Assembly (NCBI GenBank): GCA_003219925.1
Contig: QHQU01000082.1
Span: forward strand, 1 to 7,212
Direction: 5' to 3'
Length of the DNA stretch: 7,212 bases
From: Verrucomicrobiota bacterium
Lineage (GTDB): Bacteria; Verrucomicrobiota; Verrucomicrobiia; Chthoniobacterales; UBA10450
Below the pieces are notes generated by a model that worked only from the letters and a program-made list of their open reading frames with translations, did not search any database and was not told the origin of the DNA. The translations under genes and the position numbers were made by a program. This document shows positions 1 to 5,780 of this stretch, in pieces (within the stretch, counting starts at the first letter, position 1; each line of letters opens with the position of its first letter).

Positions 1-251
1 TTGTCGTTCACGCGCAGATGCTGCGACTCCTCATCGCGATCTTCGACTACGCGAAAGCTAACGTAATCATTCGACCCCAGCCTTTTCTTATCGTCAAGGA
101 CAGTCATTGAATTGGTCCGCATGACGGTGCTGGTAACCGGCAAATCGGGGGGCTGCGCTTTAGCTGCCGTGGGAGAGGGACTGCTTTCCTGCGCTATTAA
201 CGAGAAATTGGACAACGCGAGGATGGTGATTATGAACACAGCGGCCTTCAT
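1..251 (-). CDS. Polysaccharide biosynthesis/export protein (Wza-like), N-terminal part only
   Basis: The gene reads leftward from ATG at 251-249 and leaves the window after 83 codons, so only the N-terminus is seen. Residues 1-20 form a signal peptide: MKAA, then the hydrophobic stretch VFIITILALSNFSLIA, with a likely cut before QESS. A Pro/Ala/Ser-rich linker (about 22-40) follows. Then comes the segment KRLGSNDYVSFRVVEDRDEE (56-75), which fits the usual opening of the Poly_export domain of Wza-type proteins (LGxxDxVxxRVxED, followed by a strand beginning LRVND). In that family the protein forms the periplasmic/outer-membrane channel that exports exopolysaccharide. AGGGG at 262-258, six bases before the ATG, is a good ribosome-binding site. 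The gene starts 15 bases after the beta-barrel gene stops, so the two are probably co-transcribed. The SLBB domains that would confirm the family lie outside the window. There is no lipobox in the signal peptide, unlike E. coli Wza, so this looks like a non-lipidated variant. Confidence 0.75.
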   Translation of the reverse strand, partial: MKAAVFIITILALSNFSLIAQESSPSPTAAKAQPPDLPVTSTVMRTNSMTVLDDKKRLGSNDYVSFRVVEDRDEESQHLRVND

Positions 252-257
252 CCTCTA

Positions 258-262
258 CCCCT
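258..262 (-). promoter_or_regulatory. Shine-Dalgarno site of the export-protein gene
   Basis: AGGGG on the minus strand lies six bases before ATG 251. It falls in the 15-base gap after the stop of the beta-barrel gene and supports translation as the second gene of the same transcript. A second GAGG directly abuts the ATG and is too close to serve. Confidence 0.6.
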
Positions 263-266
263 ATTT

Positions 267-1538
267 TTAAAAGCTGTATGTGCCGTCGAAAGAGATGCGG
301 TTCTGGGTGTAATCGCGGAACGGAACATTGGAATCCTTTTCCGTAAATTGATAGCGCAATCCGAGGGTAACGTGCGGCGTCAATTGATAGCCGATGCTAA
401 TGGCGCCGCCGTAGCGGTGGAGGTGTTCGTCGATAAATCCGCCGGAGTCATCCGCATCCTCATAGAACACCTCGGTCGAAAGCAAGGTATTACGAATGAT
501 ATTCCACGTCGCGAAATACCGGACATAATTCAGAGTAATAAAGTTTGAGTTCACTCCGAGCTGATTTTCATGACCGGCAGACAGGGTTTGCGTGATATAG
601 GCGTTGAGCCGGTGGGAAATGAGGATGTTCGCATAATAATCGTGAACATCGTTCGAATCAAAGACCGAGCCGGTGTTATCGAAGTTAATCATCTGATAAC
701 CGCCGGCGACACGCACCCTCATGTAGTTGGTCAACTGGGTTTCGAGAAATGCACCGGCGGTGACGGCATTCGAATTATTAAGCACGTTCTGATCGTAGTA
801 GGTGTGGACAAAACTCGATTCCAGACCAACCCCGGTCGTATTGGTTAAAGTAAAGGCAAGCGACCCGACGAGAACTTCCGCGTTGCGATCGAGGTAATCG
901 AGGTCTGAGTTGGTTGAAACGTAAAGGTAGTGATCGTAGCCAAGTGTCGCTACTGCCTTGTTCAAGTCCCACAGGACGGAAACACCAACGCTATTTTCGA
1001 AACGGCCGTAATCAATCACGTTGCTGAGCTGCAACTCGCTGATCGGATCCTGTTGTAGAGAAAAGCGATCGTGAAAGTTGATCCGGAAATCGCCGACGAA
1101 GACGTCCAGGGCGAGTTGCGAGCCCGGGGTGAGGAGAACGCCGTTGGTGTCCTGGCTGGAGTGATCAAGATAGAAAGCATAACCGAGGCCGATATCTAAT
1201 CGCAAGGTATTGAGCTGGGTGACCGGCCAGAGAGCATTAATCGTTACTAGCGGGTGAATGATGAAATCGCCCTCGGGACTGTTTTCAGAAAGATTGATGT
1301 TATCGTTATACTCGAAGCCGAGGGTTGCGCTGATGCGATATCTGATCGGGCCGGTCACCAAATTATAAGGAATGTGCTCGATGTCCTGGCGGCGGGCTTC
1401 GGCCGCTTCTTCACCGGCAAGGGAGGGGCGAACGGCGTCCTGCGCTAAGGCGGGAAGTGCTCCGAATAATGTGGAGACAAGCAAGAAGAAACCCAATCGT
1501 TTGCCGCGCGGGCAGACAGAACGGACTATCCGACTCAT
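267..1538 (-). CDS. Outer-membrane beta-barrel protein (BBP2-like), exopolysaccharide-locus type
   Basis: This is a 423-residue protein exported to the outer membrane. Residues 1-32 are a signal peptide: MSRIVRS, basic PRGKR, hydrophobic core LGFFLLVSTLFGALPALA, cut before QDAV. After a short polar linker (33-60) the rest is a run of alternating polar/aromatic beta strands. The first contains the GFEYNDNINLSEN segment (74-86), the typical first-strand pattern of the BBP2 putative porin family. The chain ends TYSF, with the C-terminal phenylalanine used as the outer-membrane barrel insertion signal. Length fits that family (about 400). ATG 1538 is chosen because AGGTGA (1549-1544) sits five bases upstream. 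An in-frame GTG at 1547 would lie inside that ribosome-binding site and give only three more residues. The gene directly precedes the polysaccharide export gene, as in exopolysaccharide clusters of Verrucomicrobia and Proteobacteria. A role in polysaccharide passage or surface anchoring is inferred from this context; the barrel itself gives no specificity. Confidence 0.83.
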   Translation of the reverse strand: MSRIVRSVCPRGKRLGFFLLVSTLFGALPALAQDAVRPSLAGEEAAEARRQDIEHIPYNLVTGPIRYRISATLGFEYNDNINLSENSPEGDFIIHPLVTINALWPVTQLNTLRLDIGLGYAFYLDHSSQDTNGVLLTPGSQLALDVFVGDFRINFHDRFSLQQDPISELQLSNVIDYGRFENSVGVSVLWDLNKAVATLGYDHYLYVSTNSDLDYLDRNAEVLVGSLAFTLTNTTGVGLESSFVHTYYDQNVLNNSNAVTAGAFLETQLTNYMRVRVAGGYQMINFDNTGSVFDSNDVHDYYANILISHRLNAYITQTLSAGHENQLGVNSNFITLNYVRYFATWNIIRNTLLSTEVFYEDADDSGGFIDEHLHRYGGAISIGYQLTPHVTLGLRYQFTEKDSNVPFRDYTQNRISFDGTYSF

Positions 1539-1543
1539 TAAAA

Positions 1544-1549
1544 TCACCT
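1544..1549 (-). promoter_or_regulatory. Shine-Dalgarno site of the beta-barrel gene
   Basis: AGGTGA on the minus strand lies five bases before ATG 1538. It decides between this ATG and the in-frame GTG at 1547-1545, which overlaps the motif and so cannot use it. Confidence 0.7.
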
Positions 1550-1752
1550 GCTCGAGTCAAAAAGATCGACCAGCAAAAGGCGGCGCGACCGCCCTGCCCT
1601 CTCGTCCTCAAATCGACGCAAATCTCGCACTTGGTTAAGGTTTCGAATCCGCCGCCATTGACATTCCAGCTTCAACGTGGCCGCCTTGCCGATGGTTACT
1701 CAGAGATACGTTGTAATTCAAGGGAAAAGACGGATTAGGCTGGGGGATTTTG

Positions 1753-2343
1753 GTGGAAAGCTCGCCAAAAAAAGAAAAAGCGTGGCGCAGTCTAAGCTTC
1801 GAACAACGACGTATGTTGAAGTCTCGGCGTGTAATCGTTTTGATTCTGGCCGCTACAAGTTCAGTAATGTGCGGGGCGCCGACAGTCAGGGCAACGTCTG
1901 ACAAAACCCCAGATATTCCTCAGATGAGCGTGGTCGAGCGCGTCCTGTCTGACGGTCAGGATGCGCCGGCGGCATTGAAGAGCCAAGCGGAAAAGAACAT
2001 CCTTACTTTGGACAACGACACCGTTAGTTGTTCGCTGCCGGAAGGCGACACCACCTTTATCATCTCGCTGGTGCGGAGTTCCCCGCTCGATCGCTTTACC
2101 GTGATAAACGAAAACCTGGCAGCTCGGGGCGAGCTCAGAATTGCAATTTCGAATGAGAAACTTTCGGCCGACAGCGACAAATGGACGCCGGTAGACGGCG
2201 CCGTTTCATTCAAACGCAAACGTCTCTTCAATGTCTCGATGCTCGGGGTGGAAGCGAAATATATTCGACTCACATTTCACGTTGAGCACGAGAACGACAT
2301 GGCTGCTCTCGGACGGCAGGGCCTCCGCACGGTCAGTCGTTGA
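1753..2343 (+). CDS. Secreted or membrane-anchored protein with a discoidin-like beta domain, function unknown
   Basis: The protein has about 196 residues. From GTG 1753, a polar basic N-terminus (about 1-25) leads into a hydrophobic stretch (VIVLILAATSSVMCGA), either a signal peptide cut near VRA|TSD or a membrane anchor. The mature part begins with a Pro/Asp-rich linker, then VVERVLSDGQDAPAALKSQA, then a beta-rich module: LTLDNDTVSCSLPEGD, TTFIISLVRSSPLDRFTVIN, ELRIAISNEKL, and RLFNVSMLGVEAKYIRLTFH. The last strand, with YIRL, resembles the closing strand of discoidin / F5/8-type C galactose-binding folds, which often bind glycans; that is a fold-level inference, not a function. GTG 1753 is preferred because GGGGA (1743-1747) lies five bases upstream. 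TTG 1750 is too close to that motif. ATG 1813 would give a more compact signal peptide (MLKSRRVIVLILAA) but has no ribosome-binding site. The C-terminus is abrupt and low in beta character (DMAALGRQGLRTVSR), so it may be truncated or frameshifted. VMCG is a poor lipobox. Confidence 0.62.
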   Translation: MESSPKKEKAWRSLSFEQRRMLKSRRVIVLILAATSSVMCGAPTVRATSDKTPDIPQMSVVERVLSDGQDAPAALKSQAEKNILTLDNDTVSCSLPEGDTTFIISLVRSSPLDRFTVINENLAARGELRIAISNEKLSADSDKWTPVDGAVSFKRKRLFNVSMLGVEAKYIRLTFHVEHENDMAALGRQGLRTVSR

Positions 2344-2618
2344 TTAGAAAGGTATCGATTGCGCGATTTAGGTCATCCGATCGCCGATCGCGGTGCGCAA
2401 AGCTTCTCGGTATCTCTGCTCGCTGAGGATTTCGCTTTGATAAAACGTGCACTCTGATTTGAGAGGAGAAACGCAGGCCGCCGTCATGTTTTCCATAAAT
2501 TTCGCTTATAACCGCATTTTCCACTTTCGACCGTATGGCCCGTTCCCTAAATCACGTTCGCTTGAATTAGCGGCACAGAATTAGCTTTTTCTGAGGACGG
2601 ACGTTCACCCCGCGGCGA
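2344..2618. other. Intergenic stretch with no supported gene
   Basis: This 275-bp stretch lies between the discoidin-like gene and the hybrid kinase. All three plus-strand frames are interrupted soon after 2343. A minus-strand reading of 63 codons (2524-2333) shows no recognisable motif or export signal. The region is more AT-rich than its neighbours towards 2440-2600, as expected for a promoter region, but I cannot point to a convincing -35/-10 pair. It contains the small CGATCG-C-CGATCG palindrome at 2378-2390. There is no obvious terminator with a T-run. Confidence 0.5.
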
Positions 2619-4247
2619 ATGCGAGCAACCACGGCAACTCACATCCAGACGCGGCGCCAACGAAAGGCGGCCAGAAAAAATTCGCATCTGTGTAATAGCA
2701 ATGAGAACCAACGGCAGACTTCGCGGAAGACCGCTGCGACGAAAAGTCCGGATCATTATCAGTTGGTTGCCCGGGCTACAAAGGATGCAATTCGGGATTG
2801 GGATTTAGCCAGCGGCGCGCTCACCTGGCCGCAAGGCCTCCATTCCCTCCTCGGTTATTCCCCCGGCGCATCACGTCAGACGATCGCCTTCTGGCAACAC
2901 CAGATTCATCGCGACGATCGCTCCCGAATAGCCGCCTCCATTCGCGAGGCCATCAAATCCAAAGCGGAGCATTGGTCGGGCGAATATCGGTTTCGACACG
3001 CTAAAGGCCATTACCTTCAGTTATTGGAGCGCGCCCTGCTTGTGCGCGACAAAAATGGACGCGCCGTGCGGTTCGTTGGCGTGCTCATGGATGTGACCGC
3101 GCGCAAACAGCTACGAGACCAGCTCTCACATTCCCAGAAAATGGAAGCGTTCGGTCAACTGGCGGGCGGCGTCGCCCACGACTTCAACAATTTCTTGACC
3201 GCAATTCTCGGTTACAGCGACCTGCTGGTGGCGGAAATTCCTGGCCGCGGGACCGGTGCAAAATATCTCAGCGAAATTCGCAGCGCGGCCGGGAGAGCAG
3301 CCTCATTGACCAGACAGCTTCTCACGTTCAGCCGTCGCCAACCGCTGGAACCGCGCGTTCTGGAAGTGAACACGCTCATCCATAATCTTGAGCGCTCAAT
3401 CCTGCGGCTGCTCGGCGAAAACATCTCCGTTCTTTGCGAGCTGATGCCGGAAAAAAGACACATCAAAGTCGATCCGGATCAATTCACCCAGATTATTATT
3501 AACCTCGCAGTTAACGCACGCGATGCGATGCCGGCGGGAGGCACACTGGTATTGAAAACAGAGACGATTTCGACAAATGGCAAATCGCCCCGGGAACTGC
3601 CATCGGGCAAATACGTCCGCATTAGCGTCATCGATAATGGCATGGGGATGAGCGAGGACGTGAAGGACCATCTTTTCGAACCGTTCTTTTCTACGAAAGA
3701 TGATCGTCACGGCAGCGGGCTTGGCCTCGCTACTTGCTATGGAATTGTTGGTCAGAGCGGCGGTCACATCACCGTTGAGAGTGAGCTCGCCAAAGGCACC
3801 GCCGTGCGCATCTACCTCCCTGAGGTTGCCGCGCCTCCCACGGCGGCCTACAGAAAACGGCCGAAATTGCCAAACGGGACCGAAACCATTCTGGTGGTGG
3901 AAGACGACATCAGCGTGCGGCACGTCGCGGTGCGGACATTGCGCCTGCTCGGCTACAATGTGCTCGAGGCATTTCGCGCCGACGAAGCCAAGCGGCTGAT
4001 TGAGAACACCGCAATCAATCTTGTCGTCAGTGACATCGTGCTCCCTGACATGAGCGGGTGCGACTTTGCTGATTGGATGCGGATCAACAGCCCTTCGACG
4101 CAAATTCTGCTGACCTCCGGCTATTTGCCCGAAATGACGACCATCGGCACTCCATCAAGCGACCTGCCCTTTCTATCGAAGCCGTTCGATCCACAGCAGT
4201 TGGCTGAAACAGTACGTGCGTCGCTTGATGCGGTTGTTTTGACCTGA
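2619..4247 (+). CDS. Hybrid sensor histidine kinase: PAS - HisKA/HATPase (HPK4 type) - receiver
   Basis: This 542-residue signalling protein has no membrane segment, so it is probably a cytoplasmic sensor. Residues 1-45 are a basic, low-complexity leader. A PAS_3-type fold with PAC follows at about 47-163: RDWDLASGALTW, LLGY, FWQHQIHRDDR, GEYRFRHAKGHYLQL, GVLMDVT. The H-box LAGGVAHDFNN places the phospho-accepting histidine at H187 and assigns the HPK4 group. The ATPase domain shows the N-box NLAVNARDAMPAGG (295-308), G1 DNGMG (339-343), F-box FEPFFSTK (353-360) and G2 GSGLGL (365-370). The receiver (about 422-540) has acidic residues D429/D430, phospho-acceptor D472 in SDIVLPDMSG, T499 and K521 (KPF), all intact. 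Family knowledge: such hybrids autophosphorylate, then pass phosphate to their own receiver and often on to an HPt protein or separate regulator. None is encoded here, so it is an orphan. The ligand of the PAS domain cannot be told. ATG 2619 is the first start after an in-frame stop at 2592; its ribosome-binding site is weak. Confidence 0.93.
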   Translation: MRATTATHIQTRRQRKAARKNSHLCNSNENQRQTSRKTAATKSPDHYQLVARATKDAIRDWDLASGALTWPQGLHSLLGYSPGASRQTIAFWQHQIHRDDRSRIAASIREAIKSKAEHWSGEYRFRHAKGHYLQLLERALLVRDKNGRAVRFVGVLMDVTARKQLRDQLSHSQKMEAFGQLAGGVAHDFNNFLTAILGYSDLLVAEIPGRGTGAKYLSEIRSAAGRAASLTRQLLTFSRRQPLEPRVLEVNTLIHNLERSILRLLGENISVLCELMPEKRHIKVDPDQFTQIIINLAVNARDAMPAGGTLVLKTETISTNGKSPRELPSGKYVRISVIDNGMGMSEDVKDHLFEPFFSTKDDRHGSGLGLATCYGIVGQSGGHITVESELAKGTAVRIYLPEVAAPPTAAYRKRPKLPNGTETILVVEDDISVRHVAVRTLRLLGYNVLEAFRADEAKRLIENTAINLVVSDIVLPDMSGCDFADWMRINSPSTQILLTSGYLPEMTTIGTPSSDLPFLSKPFDPQQLAETVRASLDAVVLT

Positions 4248-4280
4248 TCGAACGGAACACGGGCCAGGGGCCTGTGGGCC

Positions 4281-4301
4281 CAGCGGGGATTCTCCCCGCT
4301 G
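4281..4301. repeat. Hairpin 1 of the composite element
   Basis: There is a perfect 9-bp inverted repeat, CAGCGGGGA with TCCCCGCTG, around a TTC loop. It begins 33 bases after the kinase stop codon. It is GC-rich enough to act as a terminator stem, but no run of T follows. Confidence 0.75.
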
Positions 4302-4317
4302 TTCGTTCAACCAAGTG

Positions 4318-4340
4318 TCAGCGGAGTAGAACTCCGCTGA
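4318..4340. repeat. Hairpin 2 of the composite element
   Basis: There is a perfect 10-bp inverted repeat, TCAGCGGAGT with ACTCCGCTGA, around an AGA loop. The outer arm CAGCGG is identical to that of hairpin 1, so the two look like diverged relatives with the same plan: a stem of nine or ten pairs and a three-base loop. Confidence 0.75.
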
Positions 4341-4343
4341 GCG

Positions 4344-4363
4344 CACAGATTTGGAAGTCTGTG
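4344..4363. repeat. Hairpin 3 of the composite element
   Basis: CACAGATT pairs with AGTCTGTG's complementing arm ending AAGTCTGTG: eight pairs including one G-T wobble, with a four-base loop TGGA. Its right arm overlaps GTGTTCC of the outer inverted repeat. It also overlaps an in-frame TTG (4351), which argues against that TTG as the start of the next gene. Confidence 0.6.
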
Positions 4364-4425
4364 TTCCTTCAATAGCTCGTAGCGAAATCGTTGCCGCATC
4401 TTTCGGTGCGGTGTATGCAAACCGC

Positions 4426-5637
4426 GTGGTCAATTTCGCGGACATCGAAGCAGCACGCGAGCGAAGCAAAGGTGCGGTGTATTATTCCCCCTGCCTGCCT
4501 TCGATTCCATTGAGCGAGCTCACTGGGATGGAAATTTTCTGCAAGCTCGACAACTTGCAGCGCACGGGAAGTTTCAAGGAACGCGGCGCGCGCAACGTTC
4601 TTTCACAATTACCCGTCGAGCAGAAAAAACGTGGAGTCATCGCAGCCTCCGCTGGAAATCACGGCCAGGCCCTCGCCTACCAGGGCAAATTGCTGGGTGT
4701 GCCCGCGACGGTTGTGATGCCAAAGCATGCACCGCTGATCAAAGTGAGCAATTGCCAGAAACTCGGCGCTCGAGTGGTTCTGCATGGCAAAGATTTTGCG
4801 GAAGCGAAAACACACGCGCACGAAATCGCGGCGAAGGATAAGCTGGCCTACATCGATGGCTACGATGATCCGGCGATCATTGCCGGCCAAGGCACGATGG
4901 GCCTGGAAATTCTTGAGCAGGTTCCAAACGTCGATGCGGTGATTGTGCCGGTGGGCGGAGCCGGGTTAATCGCGGGCGTTTCGCTGGCAGTGAAAACCAA
5001 GCGACCGAAAGTGAAAATTATCGCGGTCGAAGCGGAAAACGCCGCAAGTTTCTCAGGCGCATTGAAAGCGGGCAAACCTACGCGGATCGAAATGCAACCG
5101 ACGCTGGCGGATGGTTTGGCTATTCCGCAAGTCGGCAAAAATGCATTCGAGATCGCGAAGTCGCGCGTTGATCGAGCTGTTATCGTCAGCGAGGAACAAA
5201 TCGCGCTTTCTATTTTGCGCATCGTAGAGTTGCAAAAGGGCGTAGTTGAAGGGGCTGCCGCCACTCCTCTGGCCGCATGCCTGTCCGGCGATCTTCGTAG
5301 TCTCGCCCGTAAACGCGTCGTCCTTCTCCTTTGTGGCGGAAATATTGATCCCAATGTCTTGAGCCGGGTCATCGAACGCGGCCTTGTTGCCGATGGAAGG
5401 CTCTCGCGTTTCGTAGCTGTCATCAGCGATCGGCCCGGCGGATTGGCGGATTTGACCACGCAAATTGCCGCGAGCGGCGCAAGCATCAAACAAGTAATGC
5501 ACGACCGCGCCTTTGCCGGCTCGGACGTCTCGGCGGTGCATGTCCTTTGCACGGTGGAAACACGAAACCGCGAGCATTTGGCCATGCTGCGCAAAAAATT
5601 GCGCGAGCATGGTGTAGAAACGTACGACTCGCGTTAG
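4426..5637 (+). CDS. ilvA: Threonine ammonia-lyase (threonine dehydratase), medium form with one ACT domain
   Basis: This PLP enzyme deaminates L-threonine to 2-oxobutanoate and ammonia, either feeding isoleucine synthesis or degrading threonine; relatives also use serine. From GTG 4426 it has 403 residues, the usual length of the form with one ACT domain. The fold-type II motifs are present: PLP lysine K51 in TGSFKERGA, SAGNHGQ (75-81), the phosphate-binding glycine loop GGAGL (177-181), LADGLA (226-231) and CGGNID (302-307). The ACT domain (about 326-403) contains FVAVISDRPGGLADL, implying allosteric control by an amino acid. The glycine loop has Ala where GGGGL is common, a modest change. 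The start is uncertain: GTG 4426 places VVNFADIEAARERS just ahead of the conserved domain. GTG 4411 is possible. TTG 4351 would start inside a palindromic repeat. None has a good ribosome-binding site. No other isoleucine gene is nearby, so biosynthetic versus catabolic use (ilvA versus tdcB) cannot be settled, though the ACT domain favours regulation. Confidence 0.9.
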   Translation: MVNFADIEAARERSKGAVYYSPCLPSIPLSELTGMEIFCKLDNLQRTGSFKERGARNVLSQLPVEQKKRGVIAASAGNHGQALAYQGKLLGVPATVVMPKHAPLIKVSNCQKLGARVVLHGKDFAEAKTHAHEIAAKDKLAYIDGYDDPAIIAGQGTMGLEILEQVPNVDAVIVPVGGAGLIAGVSLAVKTKRPKVKIIAVEAENAASFSGALKAGKPTRIEMQPTLADGLAIPQVGKNAFEIAKSRVDRAVIVSEEQIALSILRIVELQKGVVEGAAATPLAACLSGDLRSLARKRVVLLLCGGNIDPNVLSRVIERGLVADGRLSRFVAVISDRPGGLADLTTQIAASGASIKQVMHDRAFAGSDVSAVHVLCTVETRNREHLAMLRKKLREHGVETYDSR

Positions 5638-5660
5638 CGGCCAGCCTGATTCACTTGCTC

Positions 5661-5690
5661 GTCATCCCGAGCGTCAGTCGAGGCATCCCG
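5661..5690. repeat. Dispersed GTCATCCCGAGCG-type intergenic repeat
   Basis: This starts GTCATCCCGAGCG, continues AGTCGAGG and ends ATCCCG. I recall this pattern (GTCATCC-GAGCG-AGTCGA-GGATC) as a frequent short intergenic repeat in genomes of soil bacteria including Verrucomicrobia, Acidobacteria and Bacteroidetes. This copy sits 24 bases after the threonine ammonia-lyase stop and differs from the usual form at a few positions. Its function is unknown, and membership rests on memory only. Confidence 0.5.
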
Positions 5691-5708
5691 TCGCGAAACG
5701 GCGAAATT

Positions 5709-5730
5709 CTGCCGCCAGAGACGGCGGCAG
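5709..5730. repeat. Perfect 8-bp palindrome, possible terminator or REP-like element
   Basis: CTGCCGCC and GGCGGCAG are perfect reverse complements around AGAGAC. It lies 72 bases after the threonine ammonia-lyase stop and 50 before gcvP. No T-run follows, so a factor-independent terminator is doubtful. The stem/loop pattern with an AGAGAC loop resembles palindromes I associate with Verrucomicrobia intergenic DNA. Confidence 0.55.
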
Positions 5731-5780
5731 CTACAACGCGCCTCACTTGAAGCACCCATCACGCTCCGTAATCTTTCGCA

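Larger units (their letters stand above)
4250..4367. repeat. Composite palindromic element with three adjacent hairpins
   Basis: This stretch between the kinase and the threonine ammonia-lyase gene is almost entirely made of inverted repeats. GAACGGAACA (4250-4259) pairs with TGTTCGTTC (4300-4308) with one bulged G, enclosing a GGGCC/GGCCC stem (4261-4265 with 4277-4281) and hairpin 1. Hairpins 2 and 3 follow at once. GGAACAC (4254-4260) is also the exact reverse complement of GTGTTCC (4361-4367), so the whole stretch is bounded by a 7-bp inverted repeat. Some of these pairings compete with one another. The structure suggests a REP-like mobile palindrome or a composite of several. It may also stop transcription from the kinase gene, although no T-run follows. 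Confidence 0.65.

Noticed and set aside
1539..1752. Divergent promoters with sigma-70 boxes
   Set aside because: A TTGACA occurs near 1656 but has no acceptable -10 at the right spacing, and nothing convincing appears on the other strand. Promoters probably exist here but cannot be placed.
2333..2524. 63-codon minus-strand reading frame in the gap before the kinase gene
   Set aside because: There is no ribosome-binding site or motif, and it overlaps the end of the upstream gene. It is not supported as a gene.
2486..2581. Short plus-strand reading frame beginning MFSINFAYNRIF
   Set aside because: It is about 31 codons with no close ribosome-binding site, and its composition is unremarkable.
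3396..4103. 235-codon open reading frame on the minus strand
   Set aside because: It lies wholly antisense to the kinase gene, whose motifs are all intact. Its translation has no recognisable domain and is rich in His/Arg/Ala, as expected for a complement shadow.
4250..4367. Intrinsic terminator for the kinase gene
   Set aside because: The hairpins are strong, but none is followed by a T-run. I report them as repeats and leave termination as a possibility only.
4860..5594. 244-codon open reading frame on the minus strand
   Set aside because: It is antisense to the threonine ammonia-lyase, which has full motif support. The translation is low-complexity Arg/Ser/Thr/Ala.
5638..5780. Glycine riboswitch upstream of gcvP
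   Set aside because: I searched for the conserved aptamer segments and found none. The gap is short and occupied by a dispersed repeat and a simple hairpin.
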